41,943 nt of DNA from Gammaproteobacteria bacterium. GTDB taxonomy: Bacteria; Pseudomonadota; Gammaproteobacteria; SZUA-140. The translations under genes were made by a program, and so were the position numbers. Below, in pieces: positions 1-7,558 of the stretch. A model generated the notes under the pieces. It was not told the origin of the DNA and made no database searches. It saw nothing but the letters and a program-made list of their open reading frames with translations. Within the stretch, counting starts at the first letter, position 1. Every line of letters starts with the position of its first letter. The stretch is taken from positions 1 to 41,943 of the forward strand of contig JADLET010000089.1 of assembly GCA_020845975.1 (NCBI GenBank). The letters are read 5' to 3'.

Positions 1-2
1 AC

Positions 3-1073
3 CTGCCGGTGTTCGATGATCACCTGCTGACGGTCGGTAGGGTCAATACCGTGGGAGAACTGGAGAACGAGCGCTGGAATGTCAGCGACTGGACCCATCC
101 CACCAGCTCGAAGGTTCTGAAGATCTCCGATGTTGATGGCGAGGATGAGACCCGGGCGCTGTACGTCCAGGACGCGTATTCCATTACCAATACCATGACT
201 GCCTATCTCGGCCTGCGTCAGGACTGGTGGGAGTTCAGTGGCGGCGAGGCAAACTTCTACAACTCGACGGGGCTGACGCGCACCGACGTCTATGATGATG
301 CCGATGCTTCGGCGACGAGTCCGAAGCTCTCTCTGGTGTATCGTCCCACGCAGGAGACCGCTTACCGTACCTCGATCGGCAGGGCCTTTCGCGCGCCGAT
401 GCTGTTCGAGCTGATCCAGACCAGCGGCATCGGAGGTCAGACTTTCATCGGCAACCCGGACCTGAAGCCGGAAACAAATACTTCATGGGAGATCGGTATC
501 GATCACAGTTTCGCGAACGATATCAACGCGATCGCCACGTACTATCAAAGTTCGGTGAAGGATATGATCGAGACCGTGACAGTGACGCCCGCGGCAGGTG
601 GCAACCCGGCGGAGATCAGCCCGCAGAATATCGGCGAGGCGGATATCCGCGGTGTAGAGCTGGAGCTGCGCGGCCCGATGTCGTACGGCTTCTCATGGTC
701 GGCAAATTACACTCACACCGATGCTGAGGTGGCGAAGAACGAGAATGACCCGACGTTAGAAGGTAAGCAGCTGGTACCTGTGCCCAAGACACAGTACAAC
801 CTGGGGCTGGACTGGCGGTCTGACGCGTGGCTGGTCACGGCCGATTTGTATCACCAGAGCAAGCGTTACACTCGCGCGAACAATACCGATACCTTCGAGG
901 ATGTGCCAGGCTCGACGGACGCATTCACGGTTACCGACATGAAGGCGACTTACAAACTGTCGAACAGCCACAGTGCCTCATTTGGTATCAATAACGTATT
1001 TGATGAAGAGTATCACCAGTTCTACCTGAGTCCTGGCCGTACCTGGGTCGCGGAGCTGAGGGCGGAGTACTGA
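3..1073 (+). CDS. TonB-dependent outer-membrane receptor, C-terminal part (5' end outside window)
   Basis: The reading frame is open from the window edge, so the listed GTG start is not a real start. About 357 residues of a beta-barrel remain. Visible receptor features are the conserved 'GRAFRAP' barrel motif, a run of alternating amphipathic strands, a late 'INNVFDEEY' motif and a terminal 'FYLSPGRTW...AEY' strand ending in an aromatic residue, as expected for outer-membrane insertion. The same blocks occur in the large receptor encoded on the minus strand at 9291-11762 (for example GRSFRAP and FYLSPGRSW), so the two are paralogues. The family imports scarce ligands (ferric siderophores, haem, cobalamin and others) using TonB-ExbBD energy; the ligand here is unknown. 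Plug and TonB box lie outside the window. A strong terminator follows 20 bp after the stop. Confidence 0.92.
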   Translation: MPVFDDHLLTVGRVNTVGELENERWNVSDWTHPTSSKVLKISDVDGEDETRALYVQDAYSITNTMTAYLGLRQDWWEFSGGEANFYNSTGLTRTDVYDDADASATSPKLSLVYRPTQETAYRTSIGRAFRAPMLFELIQTSGIGGQTFIGNPDLKPETNTSWEIGIDHSFANDINAIATYYQSSVKDMIETVTVTPAAGGNPAEISPQNIGEADIRGVELELRGPMSYGFSWSANYTHTDAEVAKNENDPTLEGKQLVPVPKTQYNLGLDWRSDAWLVTADLYHQSKRYTRANNTDTFEDVPGSTDAFTVTDMKATYKLSNSHSASFGINNVFDEEYHQFYLSPGRTWVAELRAEY

Positions 1074-1092
1074 TCAGAGTGCTCCTGATCAA

Positions 1093-1128
1093 CGGCGGGC
1101 CAGCTGTAAGCTGGTCCGCCGTTTTTTT
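1093..1128 (+). terminator. Rho-independent terminator of the first TonB receptor gene
   Basis: A 13-bp stem (CGGCGGGCCAGCT paired with AGCTGGTCCGCCG, one G-U pair) closes a 3-nt loop and is followed directly by seven T residues. It lies between convergent genes. On the minus strand only two T residues follow the stem, so it should act mainly on plus-strand transcripts. Confidence 0.93.
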
Positions 1129-1146
1129 ATATGCGCAGGAAGTGAA

Positions 1147-2022
1147 TCATTTCACTTGATCAAGGCCGCGGCGTCCTGCCCAGTCGCGCGCGAACTGCCA
1201 GGCGACGCGGCCGCTGCGTGATCCGCGGGCCAGGGCATAGCGCAGTGCCTCGCGGCGGAGAGTATCCGGATCGTCCAGCGGGGCGCCGAGCCGCCTCAGC
1301 CAACTGAAACAGATAGCGAGATAGTGATCCTGGCTGAAGGGATAGAACGACAGCCATACTCCGAAGCGTTCCGACAGCGAGGTCTTTTCCTCCACCGCCT
1401 CGCCGTGATGGATCTCGCCGCCGCGCAGGCGCGCCTCCTCGTTCTCACCCATATATTCCGGCATCAGGTGGCGGCGATTCGAAGTCGCATAGATGAGAAG
1501 ATTGTCCGTCGCTCCGGACAAGGATCCGTCGAGGACAGCCTTGAGCGCCTTGTAGCTGGAATCGTCCGCTTCGAACGAAAGGTCGTCGCAGAACAGGATG
1601 AAGCGTTCGGGGCGGCCGTGGACGAGATCGATGATATCCGGCAGGTCGGCCAGATGTCCCGCCTCGACCTCTATCATGCGCAGCCCGCGATCGGCGTATT
1701 CCGTCAGCAGCGCCTTGATGAGGGAGGACTTTCCCGTGCCACGCGAGCCCCACAGCAGGACATTGTTGGCCGGAAGGCCGGCCAGAAACTGGCGCGTGTT
1801 GCGATCGATCTCGCTTTTCTGTTCGTCGATATTGTGCAGGTCATCAAGTCGGACCCGGTGGGGATGTCTGACCGTCTCCAGGTGCCCACGCCCATAAATC
1901 CGTCGCCAGCGGAATGCCTCCGCATTCTCCCAGGTGAGTTCCCTGTCGCCAGCCGGCAGCAGGCGCTCAATCATTTCGATGAGTCGCTCGGCGCGGGCCA
2001 GAACCTGCTCGGCTTTGTCCAT
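1147..2022 (-). CDS. DUF815-type AAA+ ATPase
   Basis: A predicted ATPase of about 291 residues resembling the DUF815 family (uncharacterised AAA-like proteins). Visible features are a Walker A motif 'GSRGTGKSS' near residues 92-100, a Walker B-like 'FILFCDDLSFE' near 141-151, and a sensor-like 'LLIYATSNRRHLMPE' near 175-190, followed by a C-terminal helical lid. I chose the ATG at 2022 over the upstream ORF start because the protein then begins with the helical 'MDKAEQVLARAERL' and has a purine-rich GGGAGACCGGG just upstream. The upstream extension is hydrophobic and unlike the family. It is convergent with the TonB receptor and is separated from the TPR gene upstream by a 264-bp gap. The cellular role of the family is not established. 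Confidence 0.85.
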   Translation of the reverse strand: MDKAEQVLARAERLIEMIERLLPAGDRELTWENAEAFRWRRIYGRGHLETVRHPHRVRLDDLHNIDEQKSEIDRNTRQFLAGLPANNVLLWGSRGTGKSSLIKALLTEYADRGLRMIEVEAGHLADLPDIIDLVHGRPERFILFCDDLSFEADDSSYKALKAVLDGSLSGATDNLLIYATSNRRHLMPEYMGENEEARLRGGEIHHGEAVEEKTSLSERFGVWLSFYPFSQDHYLAICFSWLRRLGAPLDDPDTLRREALRYALARGSRSGRVAWQFARDWAGRRGLDQVK

Positions 2023-2119
2023 CCCGGTCTCCCAGCGATTTATTACGAGAGAGTATAGTAACAGACACAAATGGAGGGGAAGCAATGCTTCAGCGCGGAT
2101 TCGTGGCGCTGATTTAGGG

Positions 2120-2236
2120 GCCTCTGATTAATTCTTCATTCAGGGTGTAGCGTAGATCCGGAATCCGGAACGTTCAATTCAATGCGGTACTGGATCCCGC
2201 TTCAACTGGAATGACGATATAGAGATTAATCAATGC
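2120..2236. repeat. Possible small non-coding repeat or MITE-like remnant
   Basis: This gap between the TPR gene and the DUF815 gene is noticeably more AT-rich than its neighbours. It is bounded by 8-bp inverted copies TGATTAAT (2125-2132) and ATTAATCA (2225-2232), inside longer imperfect ends. On the minus strand, 2190-2215 reads GTCATTCCAGTTGAAGCGGG followed by ATCCAG. This resembles the common dispersed proteobacterial pattern GTCATTCCCGCGAAAGCGGG. I read it as a degenerate dispersed repeat. No ORF is present. Copies elsewhere in the genome would be needed to confirm mobility. Confidence 0.35.
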
Positions 2237-2286
2237 CTGCATGGATATTGTAGGGCGAGAGAATTTCTTGCGCCTCGATGGCGGGA

Positions 2287-3483
2287 TCAGTCGGGACTCG
2301 GCAGCTGTCCCAGCCAGTAGCGTGCACTGTCGGAGAAGCGCGAATCATTGCTGGCCGCCTTGAGTGCCGCCGCTGCGACGTCCCGATTCCCGTTCTGGTA
2401 GGCTGAAATACCGAGCAGATAGCGGGCCTCGCTGGTTTCATTGTCGAGTGAGCCCTTGTCCAGCGCCCTGGAGAGATACTGCTCCGCCTCATTCCATTCG
2501 TCATTCTGATAATGGAGCTTGCCGAGGAGGAGGGCGATCTGGCCATTTGGCGCGGACTCGGCCGCCCTGGTCAGGACCTGTTTTGCCGTTTCTGTTTCAC
2601 GCGCGCGGATCCAGAGTCGTCCTTCAAGGAATATCCTCTCCGTGGTTGGCTCAAGTGTGCCGGATGCCAGCCATTCACCCAGCAGTCTTGCCGCTTTTTC
2701 GGGTATGCCGAGGTTGGCGTGCAATCCGACGATGCACTCGAGATCGTCACCCTTGAGCAGTCCGAGACGATAGGCGAGCATCAGGCTGGCGAGTGCCTCG
2801 TGGTTCTTGTCCTGCTCAAACAAGACATAGGATAAATACTGCCAGTAGGATGTGTTCTCGGGATAGCGCGCCAGGATATCGCGCAACAGGGATTCAGCCT
2901 TGGTATATGCATTCTGTTCCCGATAGACGGAGAGCAGGATCTGGTAGGTGTTTTCCTGGGGTTTGTCGCTGGACGCGATGGCTTTGAGCGCCAGTTCCTC
3001 TGCCCGGGAGAATTCACGGAGTTCGAAATAGATGTAGGCCGCGACGGCCAGAAAATCGGGCGTCGGGCTTGCCTCCTGCGCGAGTATGGCGTCGATATGG
3101 CGGCGGGCGCAAGCAAAGTCCCGAATGTCGAGACAGGCCTGGGCCAAGGCTGTCGTGACTGTCAGCGTGACATCATCGGGAAGGGCGCCGAGGGCGAGAG
3201 CGGACTCGAATGCGGTAATGGCCGGTTTCGTCTTGTTCGAACCGAGATGGGCATAACCCAGCAACTGCTGAGAGACGGCCTGTTCATATTCACTGAGGTT
3301 GCCGGTATCGAGGAGGGCATTGAGGCGTGTGGCGGCATCTTCGTTGCGGTTCTCCACCATCAGCTTGTTGATGGCGGAGACTTCCTCATACACCTTGGGC
3401 GTCATACCGTTTTGCGCCGGGGCGGTTGCCGCGATGATCAGGCTCATCAACAGAAACGGAATGTGAAGTAGGCGTCGGAACAT
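2287..3483 (-). CDS. Tetratricopeptide-repeat protein, last gene of the TonB2-type operon
   Basis: A 398-residue exported protein. The N-terminus 'MFRRLLHIPFLLMSLIIAA' followed by 'APAQNG' looks like a cleaved signal peptide, so the protein is probably periplasmic. The rest is a series of helical TPR-like pairs of about 34 residues, for example 'YEQAVSQQLLGYAHLGSNKTK', 'YWQYLSYVLFEQDKNHEAL' and a C-terminal 'ARYLLGISAYQNGNRDVA'. It starts 4 bp after the TonB stop, so it is cotranscribed with the energy-transduction genes. TPR proteins at this operon position are known in Vibrio-type TonB2 loci, where they are thought to assist the complex. The exact job here is inference. No terminator with a T-tract is evident downstream. 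Confidence 0.85.
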   Translation of the reverse strand: MFRRLLHIPFLLMSLIIAATAPAQNGMTPKVYEEVSAINKLMVENRNEDAATRLNALLDTGNLSEYEQAVSQQLLGYAHLGSNKTKPAITAFESALALGALPDDVTLTVTTALAQACLDIRDFACARRHIDAILAQEASPTPDFLAVAAYIYFELREFSRAEELALKAIASSDKPQENTYQILLSVYREQNAYTKAESLLRDILARYPENTSYWQYLSYVLFEQDKNHEALASLMLAYRLGLLKGDDLECIVGLHANLGIPEKAARLLGEWLASGTLEPTTERIFLEGRLWIRARETETAKQVLTRAAESAPNGQIALLLGKLHYQNDEWNEAEQYLSRALDKGSLDNETSEARYLLGISAYQNGNRDVAAAALKAASNDSRFSDSARYWLGQLPSPD

Positions 3484-3487
3484 TATT

Positions 3488-4111
3488 TTAGTTATTCAGC
3501 TTGAATTCGATCCGCTGGCGCGCGACGACCTGAATCGGATGACCATTGTCCTGCTTCGGCGCAAATTTCCAATATCGAACGCTGCCGATGGCCGCCCGAT
3601 CGAAGATGCCAGGTGGGCTCGCATTGAGAACGGTGACATCGCGTACTCTTCCATCCTGGTCGACGATGAACTCCACGTCGACGAATCCTTCGATACGACG
3701 CATGCGCGCCTGGGCGGGATATTCGGGGGGCATGCGCACCAGGGCGACGAGTTCGCCCGCGTCGATCCAGTGCGCCCCGCCGCCGATATTCCCCAGGAAC
3801 GGGCCGCCGGTCTGTGAAGACAGGGATGCCAGCTTGGGGGCCGGCAGGGGCGCCACCTGCTGAACCTGGGTCGGCGTGACATTGAGCCGTTGAGCCGGTT
3901 TCGGCTGCTGGGGCGGCTCAGGTTTCGGTGGCAGCGTGCGCCGCGGCGGCGTCTTCAGCTCATTGATGGACTGCTCCCTGACATAATCAATCCGTATCAG
4001 GTCGGTGACCTTGAGGTTCCGCGCATTTTGTTGCGCCAGCATGATCTGCATCAGAAAAAACAGCAGCAGATTGATGATGAGCGCTATCAGGAATGCCGCG
4101 GCGAATCTCAT
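3488..4111 (-). CDS. tonB: Energy transducer TonB (TonB2-like)
   Basis: A 207-residue inner-membrane-anchored protein. It has one N-terminal membrane segment (about residues 4-25, 'FLIALIINLLLFFLMQIML') and a proline-rich periplasmic stretch near 55-75 ('PPRRTLPPKPEPPQQPKP'). The C-terminal TonB domain (about 115-207) carries 'GFVDVEFIVDQDGRVRDVTV' and 'AAIGSVRYWKFAPK', typical of TonB C-termini. The domain contacts the TonB box of outer-membrane receptors and transmits proton-motive force from ExbB-ExbD. Its short linker and membrane start resemble the TonB2 class rather than long TonB1 proteins. The start overlaps the exbD stop as TGATG, indicating translational coupling. The three receptors in this window are natural candidate partners. 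Confidence 0.93.
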   Translation of the reverse strand: MRFAAAFLIALIINLLLFFLMQIMLAQQNARNLKVTDLIRIDYVREQSINELKTPPRRTLPPKPEPPQQPKPAQRLNVTPTQVQQVAPLPAPKLASLSSQTGGPFLGNIGGGAHWIDAGELVALVRMPPEYPAQARMRRIEGFVDVEFIVDQDGRVRDVTVLNASPPGIFDRAAIGSVRYWKFAPKQDNGHPIQVVARQRIEFKLNN

Positions 4112-4521
4112 CAGCGCGAGGCCTCGGTGGCGGCGACCGCAACATTGGCGACGCCGGCAAGCCGGGCCTGGTCGACGACCTGTACGACCAGCCCGGTGCG
4201 TGAGTCCGTGTCCGCGAGGACGACCACGGAGCCTTCCGGATGCTCGGCGCGCAGCCTAGCCACATGACTGCGCACCATGCGCGGATCGATGCGCTGGCGG
4301 TCGATCCAGACCTCGCCTTCGTTGGTCACGGCGATCATGATGTTGGCGCGCTCCTGCGCCACTGCGGTCTTTGCGCTCGGCCTTTGAACCTCGACGCCCG
4401 CCTCCTTGACGAAGGAGGATGTCACGACGAAGAAGATCAGGATGATGAACACCATGTCGAGCAACGGTGTCATGTTGATCTCCGGCTCCTCGTACTGCTG
4501 ATGGGAGTGTGCTTCATCCAT
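4111..4521 (-). CDS. exbD: Biopolymer transport protein ExbD
   Basis: About 136 residues. A short cytoplasmic N-terminus leads into 'EINMTPLLDMVFIILIFFVV', the diagnostic ExbD/TolR membrane helix with the proton-carrying aspartate (LLDMVF). A periplasmic domain follows, with 'VWIDRQRI' and 'VVVLADTDSRTGLVVQVVDQAR'. It works with ExbB as the proton channel that drives TonB. The ORF track begins at 4569, but I prefer the ATG at 4521 (MDEAHSH). It is preceded by GAGGAAG at good spacing and overlaps the exbB stop by only 8 bp. The alternative ATG at 4536 (MRKPS) cannot be excluded. Confidence 0.92.
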   Translation of the reverse strand: MDEAHSHQQYEEPEINMTPLLDMVFIILIFFVVTSSFVKEAGVEVQRPSAKTAVAQERANIMIAVTNEGEVWIDRQRIDPRMVRSHVARLRAEHPEGSVVVLADTDSRTGLVVQVVDQARLAGVANVAVAATEASR

Positions 4522-5047
4522 CGAAGGCTTCCTCATTGTCAGAATCGCCGTTGGTAAGCTGGGACGCAAGCCGATGCTCGGCCGCTATCACGCGTTCCTG
4601 CAGTTCCGAGATGAAATACATGCCGGAAAGGGCGGTGACGAGCCCGGCCATGGTGGTCAGCATCGCTTCCGAGATTCCGGCGGCCATGCCGCGAATGTTT
4701 CCGGTACCGAACAGGGTTATCGCGTCGAAGGTTTTGATCATGCCGGTGACGGTGCCGAACAGGCCCATCAGCGGCAGGATGGCGGTCAGTACCTTGATGG
4801 TTGGCATGAACTGCTGCAACAGGGAGTGCTGCTCGATGAGCATGGCCTTCCGCAGCCACTCGCGCGAGTGCTCTGTCGCCTTAAGCCAGGCTTCCACCAT
4901 GCGCCGGTCATGGGCGCGGGAGCTGTAGGTGATGAACCAGTAACGTTCGACGATCAGGCTCCACATAATGCAGGACACGGCAAGTATCAGTACGACGACA
5001 TAGCCGCCGCGCTCGAAGAATGCCAGCCAGTCCTCAAGCGTTAGCAT
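4514..5047 (-). CDS. exbB: ExbB-family proton channel subunit (MotA/TolQ/ExbB)
   Basis: A 177-residue inner-membrane protein. It has an N-terminal membrane helix (about 16-36), a cytoplasmic region, then two further helices carrying the family signature 'TAILPLMGLFGTVTGMIKTF' and 'GISEAMLTTMAGLVTAL'. It forms the pentameric motor around ExbD. Its length is shorter than E. coli ExbB and resembles the compact ExbB2 of TonB2 systems. The start codon lies inside the 3' end of the upstream TtpC-like gene (14-nt overlap), with no recognisable Shine-Dalgarno sequence, so translation is probably coupled. Confidence 0.93.
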   Translation of the reverse strand: MLTLEDWLAFFERGGYVVVLILAVSCIMWSLIVERYWFITYSSRAHDRRMVEAWLKATEHSREWLRKAMLIEQHSLLQQFMPTIKVLTAILPLMGLFGTVTGMIKTFDAITLFGTGNIRGMAAGISEAMLTTMAGLVTALSGMYFISELQERVIAAEHRLASQLTNGDSDNEEAFDG

Positions 5048-6434
5048 GGGTGTGGGCGTGGGCGTGTGTGGGCGCGTGTGCGTCGCTTGCCGCGGCCACC
5101 AGGGTCGATCCTTGATTGTCCATAATGCCGATGAGCCGATTCGCCTGCCCTTTCAGGAAGCTGTGGATCAGGAGCACGGGGATGGCCACCGCCAGGCCCA
5201 GTTCGGTCGTCACCAGGGCTTCCGAGATGCCACCGGACATGATGCGGGGGTCGCCGGCGCCGAACAGCGTGATGGACTGGAAGGTCTGGATCATGCCGGT
5301 GACGGTGCCGAGCAGGCCGAGCAGGGGCGCCACCGCCGCGATGATGCCCAGCGTGCGCAGTCCTCCGGTCAGGCGGGTGGCTTCTTCCCCGATGGTCTGG
5401 TGCAGCCGCGCCGACAATGCCTTGGTGGACAGGTCCTGCGCCTGCGCTACTATACGGCGCAGGCGGCCGAGCGGGTTATCCTCGCGGATTTCCGCGTTGG
5501 CGAGTTGGGACTCCATCTTGCGGCGGGCCTGGATCAGGGCGACGTAACGGTAAATTGCCAGGCCCGCGCCGACGATGCCGATCATGAGGATCAGGTAGCC
5601 GATGGCGCCGCCCGCATCGATCTCTTCCATCAGGTTCGGAGTGTGCACGATCAGGGACAGAATGGCGCCGCGCGAGGGATCGATGGGGAAGGGCTCCAGG
5701 TCGTTTACCCCGGCGTTCTCGAAACTGGCGGCCATGCGCGTGAAACGCGCCGGCGGCTGGCGGCTGAGTTCGACCAGATTGCCCGTCTCGGGCAGGTAGC
5801 GGAGGAAGTGGCCGTCGCTGACGGCATTAAACACCCCGACGCGGATAACGGGCTTGTCCACTTCCTCACCTTGGGCGGTGATGACCGGCGCGGTGAACTT
5901 GACCGTCTTCCCGTTCTGGGAGGTGGTCTCGAGCAGTGTCAGCCACAGGCCTTCCAGATCCTGGATGGACAGGGTATGGGGTTTCTTGCTGATCTCGCCC
6001 AGGCGCTCGGACCAGCCGCTGAACTGGGCCGTGACGATCGAGTCCTTGATGCTGCCCTGGCTTTCCAGCGCCGCCTGGCGCGCGACGCCGAAGATCTCCT
6101 GCAGCTCACCCGATCTGCCGGCCAGATCGGCCTCGAGCCTAGCCAGCTTGTCCTCGTTCTGTTCGAATTGTGCCCGCAATTCGTCGGCGCGGCGTTCCGC
6201 GACGCGTTCGTCCGCGCGCGCCTTGTCCAGCAGTGTCTTTTGTTCGTTACGCGCCTTCAGGAATCGTTCCTCGCGCTCCTTGTCGTGTTCGCGCTCCATG
6301 CCGCGCGATTGCTTGACGGCCGACAGCAGTGCATCGAGACTGGCCGGCTCCTCCGCCAGCGCGGTCCCGCTGCACAACAGCCACGCCGCGAAGGCTAGGG
6401 TGGTCGATGTCGTTCGAATCGGATTGCGGCTCAT
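5034..6434 (-). CDS. TtpC-like large MotA/TolQ/ExbB protein with periplasmic coiled coil
   Basis: A 466-residue protein: signal peptide (1-27, ending ALA), charged coiled-coil segment (about 38-115, rich in E/R/K/A), a periplasmic linker domain (about 120-270), a membrane helix near 280-300, and a C-terminal TolQ/ExbB channel domain with 'APLLGLLGTVTGMIQTFQSI' and 'GGISEALVTTELGLAVAIPV'. This architecture matches TtpC, the extra protein required by the Vibrio TonB2 system in addition to ExbB2, ExbD2 and TonB2. It follows the DUF3450 gene with an ATGA overlap and precedes exbB. The extreme C-terminus is a His/Ala/Thr tail (HAPTHAHAHTHANA) encoded by GC-rich simple sequence. The assignment is from domain order and context. 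Confidence 0.88.
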   Translation of the reverse strand: MSRNPIRTTSTTLAFAAWLLCSGTALAEEPASLDALLSAVKQSRGMEREHDKEREERFLKARNEQKTLLDKARADERVAERRADELRAQFEQNEDKLARLEADLAGRSGELQEIFGVARQAALESQGSIKDSIVTAQFSGWSERLGEISKKPHTLSIQDLEGLWLTLLETTSQNGKTVKFTAPVITAQGEEVDKPVIRVGVFNAVSDGHFLRYLPETGNLVELSRQPPARFTRMAASFENAGVNDLEPFPIDPSRGAILSLIVHTPNLMEEIDAGGAIGYLILMIGIVGAGLAIYRYVALIQARRKMESQLANAEIREDNPLGRLRRIVAQAQDLSTKALSARLHQTIGEEATRLTGGLRTLGIIAAVAPLLGLLGTVTGMIQTFQSITLFGAGDPRIMSGGISEALVTTELGLAVAIPVLLIHSFLKGQANRLIGIMDNQGSTLVAAASDAHAPTHAHAHTHANA

Positions 6435-7219
6435 GTCGTTCCCTCCGCCGTGAACACGGGCAGGCGTATCAGATCGGGTGGCAGTTCCTTCCGCGCCAGT
6501 CGCAGGCCCTGGCGCACCAGTTCAACATCATTCCCGGGCAAGACCTGCCAGCTCTGTGAATTCTTGTCCCATACGCCCGCCTCGGTCTCGTCCAGGGTTA
6601 TGTAATACAGCGCGGTGCGGCCGATCCTGAGAAATTCCACGGTCTTGGGCTCGGCGGCCTTTGGCAGCTCGCCTCGATAGGCCTCGATGGTGTTGCCGTA
6701 TTCCATCTCGATCTGGTAGGCCTCGAGCAGCCGCCGATATTTTTCCGCCAGCGAGGCACCCGCTTGCTGCATGAGACCGTTCAGTTCATCCAGGCGCGCG
6801 CGGCGTTCCTCGAGCAGGAAGGGTACGTCGGTGTCGACGAGCTGAGCGAGTACATCCAGCATCTGACGCATCAGCGGGAAGATCTCGCGCTTGGTGATCT
6901 CGATCTGGCGGATTTGCTCACCCATGTCGATCATCTCATCCTGCTGAGTCGCAATCATGCGCTCCATCTGCGCGTTGTAGGTCGCCAGCTGGTCCGCGCG
7001 CCGCAGCGATTCCTTGTACTCCGCGAGGGCAGTCTGCGTCTGGTCGTCCAGGTTATCGATACGCTTCTGGGTCGCGGCGGAGTCTTTCTGCAGATTCGTC
7101 TGCTCCTCCAGTGGAGGAGCAAGAGCGGCCGCCGCGGACAGAAGGGGGTTGGTCACTGGCAAGGCCAGGACGAGCAGGGAGGCTACAAGACGAAATGACA
7201 TACGAGACGGATTCTTCAT
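6431..7219 (-). CDS. DUF3450 periplasmic coiled-coil protein, first gene of the TonB2-type operon
   Basis: About 262 residues beginning 'MKNPSRMSFRLVASLLVLAL', a signal peptide followed by a long helical, charged region (about 40-180: 'TQKRIDNLDDQTQTALAEYKESL' and onward) that should form a coiled coil. A smaller C-terminal domain contains 'LRIGRTALYYITLDE' and 'GVWDKNSQSWQVL'. These are characteristic of DUF3450, which sits at the head of TonB2/TtpC operons. I chose the ATG at 7219 because it opens the signal peptide; the track start at 7264 adds 15 unlikely residues. The function is not biochemically defined. By context it is a periplasmic accessory of the TonB2 motor. It ends with an ATGA overlap into the TtpC-like gene. 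Confidence 0.85.
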   Translation of the reverse strand: MKNPSRMSFRLVASLLVLALPVTNPLLSAAAALAPPLEEQTNLQKDSAATQKRIDNLDDQTQTALAEYKESLRRADQLATYNAQMERMIATQQDEMIDMGEQIRQIEITKREIFPLMRQMLDVLAQLVDTDVPFLLEERRARLDELNGLMQQAGASLAEKYRRLLEAYQIEMEYGNTIEAYRGELPKAAEPKTVEFLRIGRTALYYITLDETEAGVWDKNSQSWQVLPGNDVELVRQGLRLARKELPPDLIRLPVFTAEGTT

Positions 7220-7412
7220 GGGCAAGGCCTCAGCAGGAGGTGACAGCCGAAAAACTCGGGGCAAGGATTATTTGCGGACCAACATGGAAATGAAGGTACA
7301 GCACGGGAACTCCTTCCTTATATATAGAGAGGATGATCGGCAGGATTGGATTACCTGCGCACATGATTTTATTGAGGTTTTAGTAGGGCAGTATTAAATA
7401 AGAACGAAAGTG

Positions 7413-7441
7413 ATTAAAACACATTGCCTTATAGCTGTCAA
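7413..7441 (-). promoter_or_regulatory. Putative sigma-70 promoter of the DUF3450-ttpC-exbB-exbD-tonB-TPR operon
   Basis: Read on the minus strand: a perfect -35 TTGACA (7436-7441), a 17-bp spacer, and -10 TTTAAT (7413-7418) in the AT-rich part of the 339-bp gap 7220-7558. Transcription would start near 7405, leaving an untranslated leader of about 185 nt before the ATG at 7219. I saw no convincing Fur box beside it. No other gene or clear terminator is visible in this gap. Confidence 0.55.
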
Positions 7442-7558
7442 TTCATCAAGAATCACCAAAGCCGGTTCGTTTGGTGGATAGTCCTCGCATTCAGCATTCT
7501 TTCCTGCCCTGCGCGTTCAAAGCGTGTGCATGGCGCTAATGATTAGTCCTTGGCGAAA

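Noticed and set aside
5046-6398. 450-residue plus-strand ORF opposite the TtpC-like gene
   Set aside because: It is a shadow of a GC-rich coding gene in the complementary frame. The composition is low-complexity and the minus-strand product has clear domains.
7534-7550. Fur-box-like TAATGATTA downstream of the second receptor gene
   Set aside because: Only a half-match to the 19-bp Fur consensus, and positioned at a gene 3' end, not beside the predicted promoter at 7413-7441.
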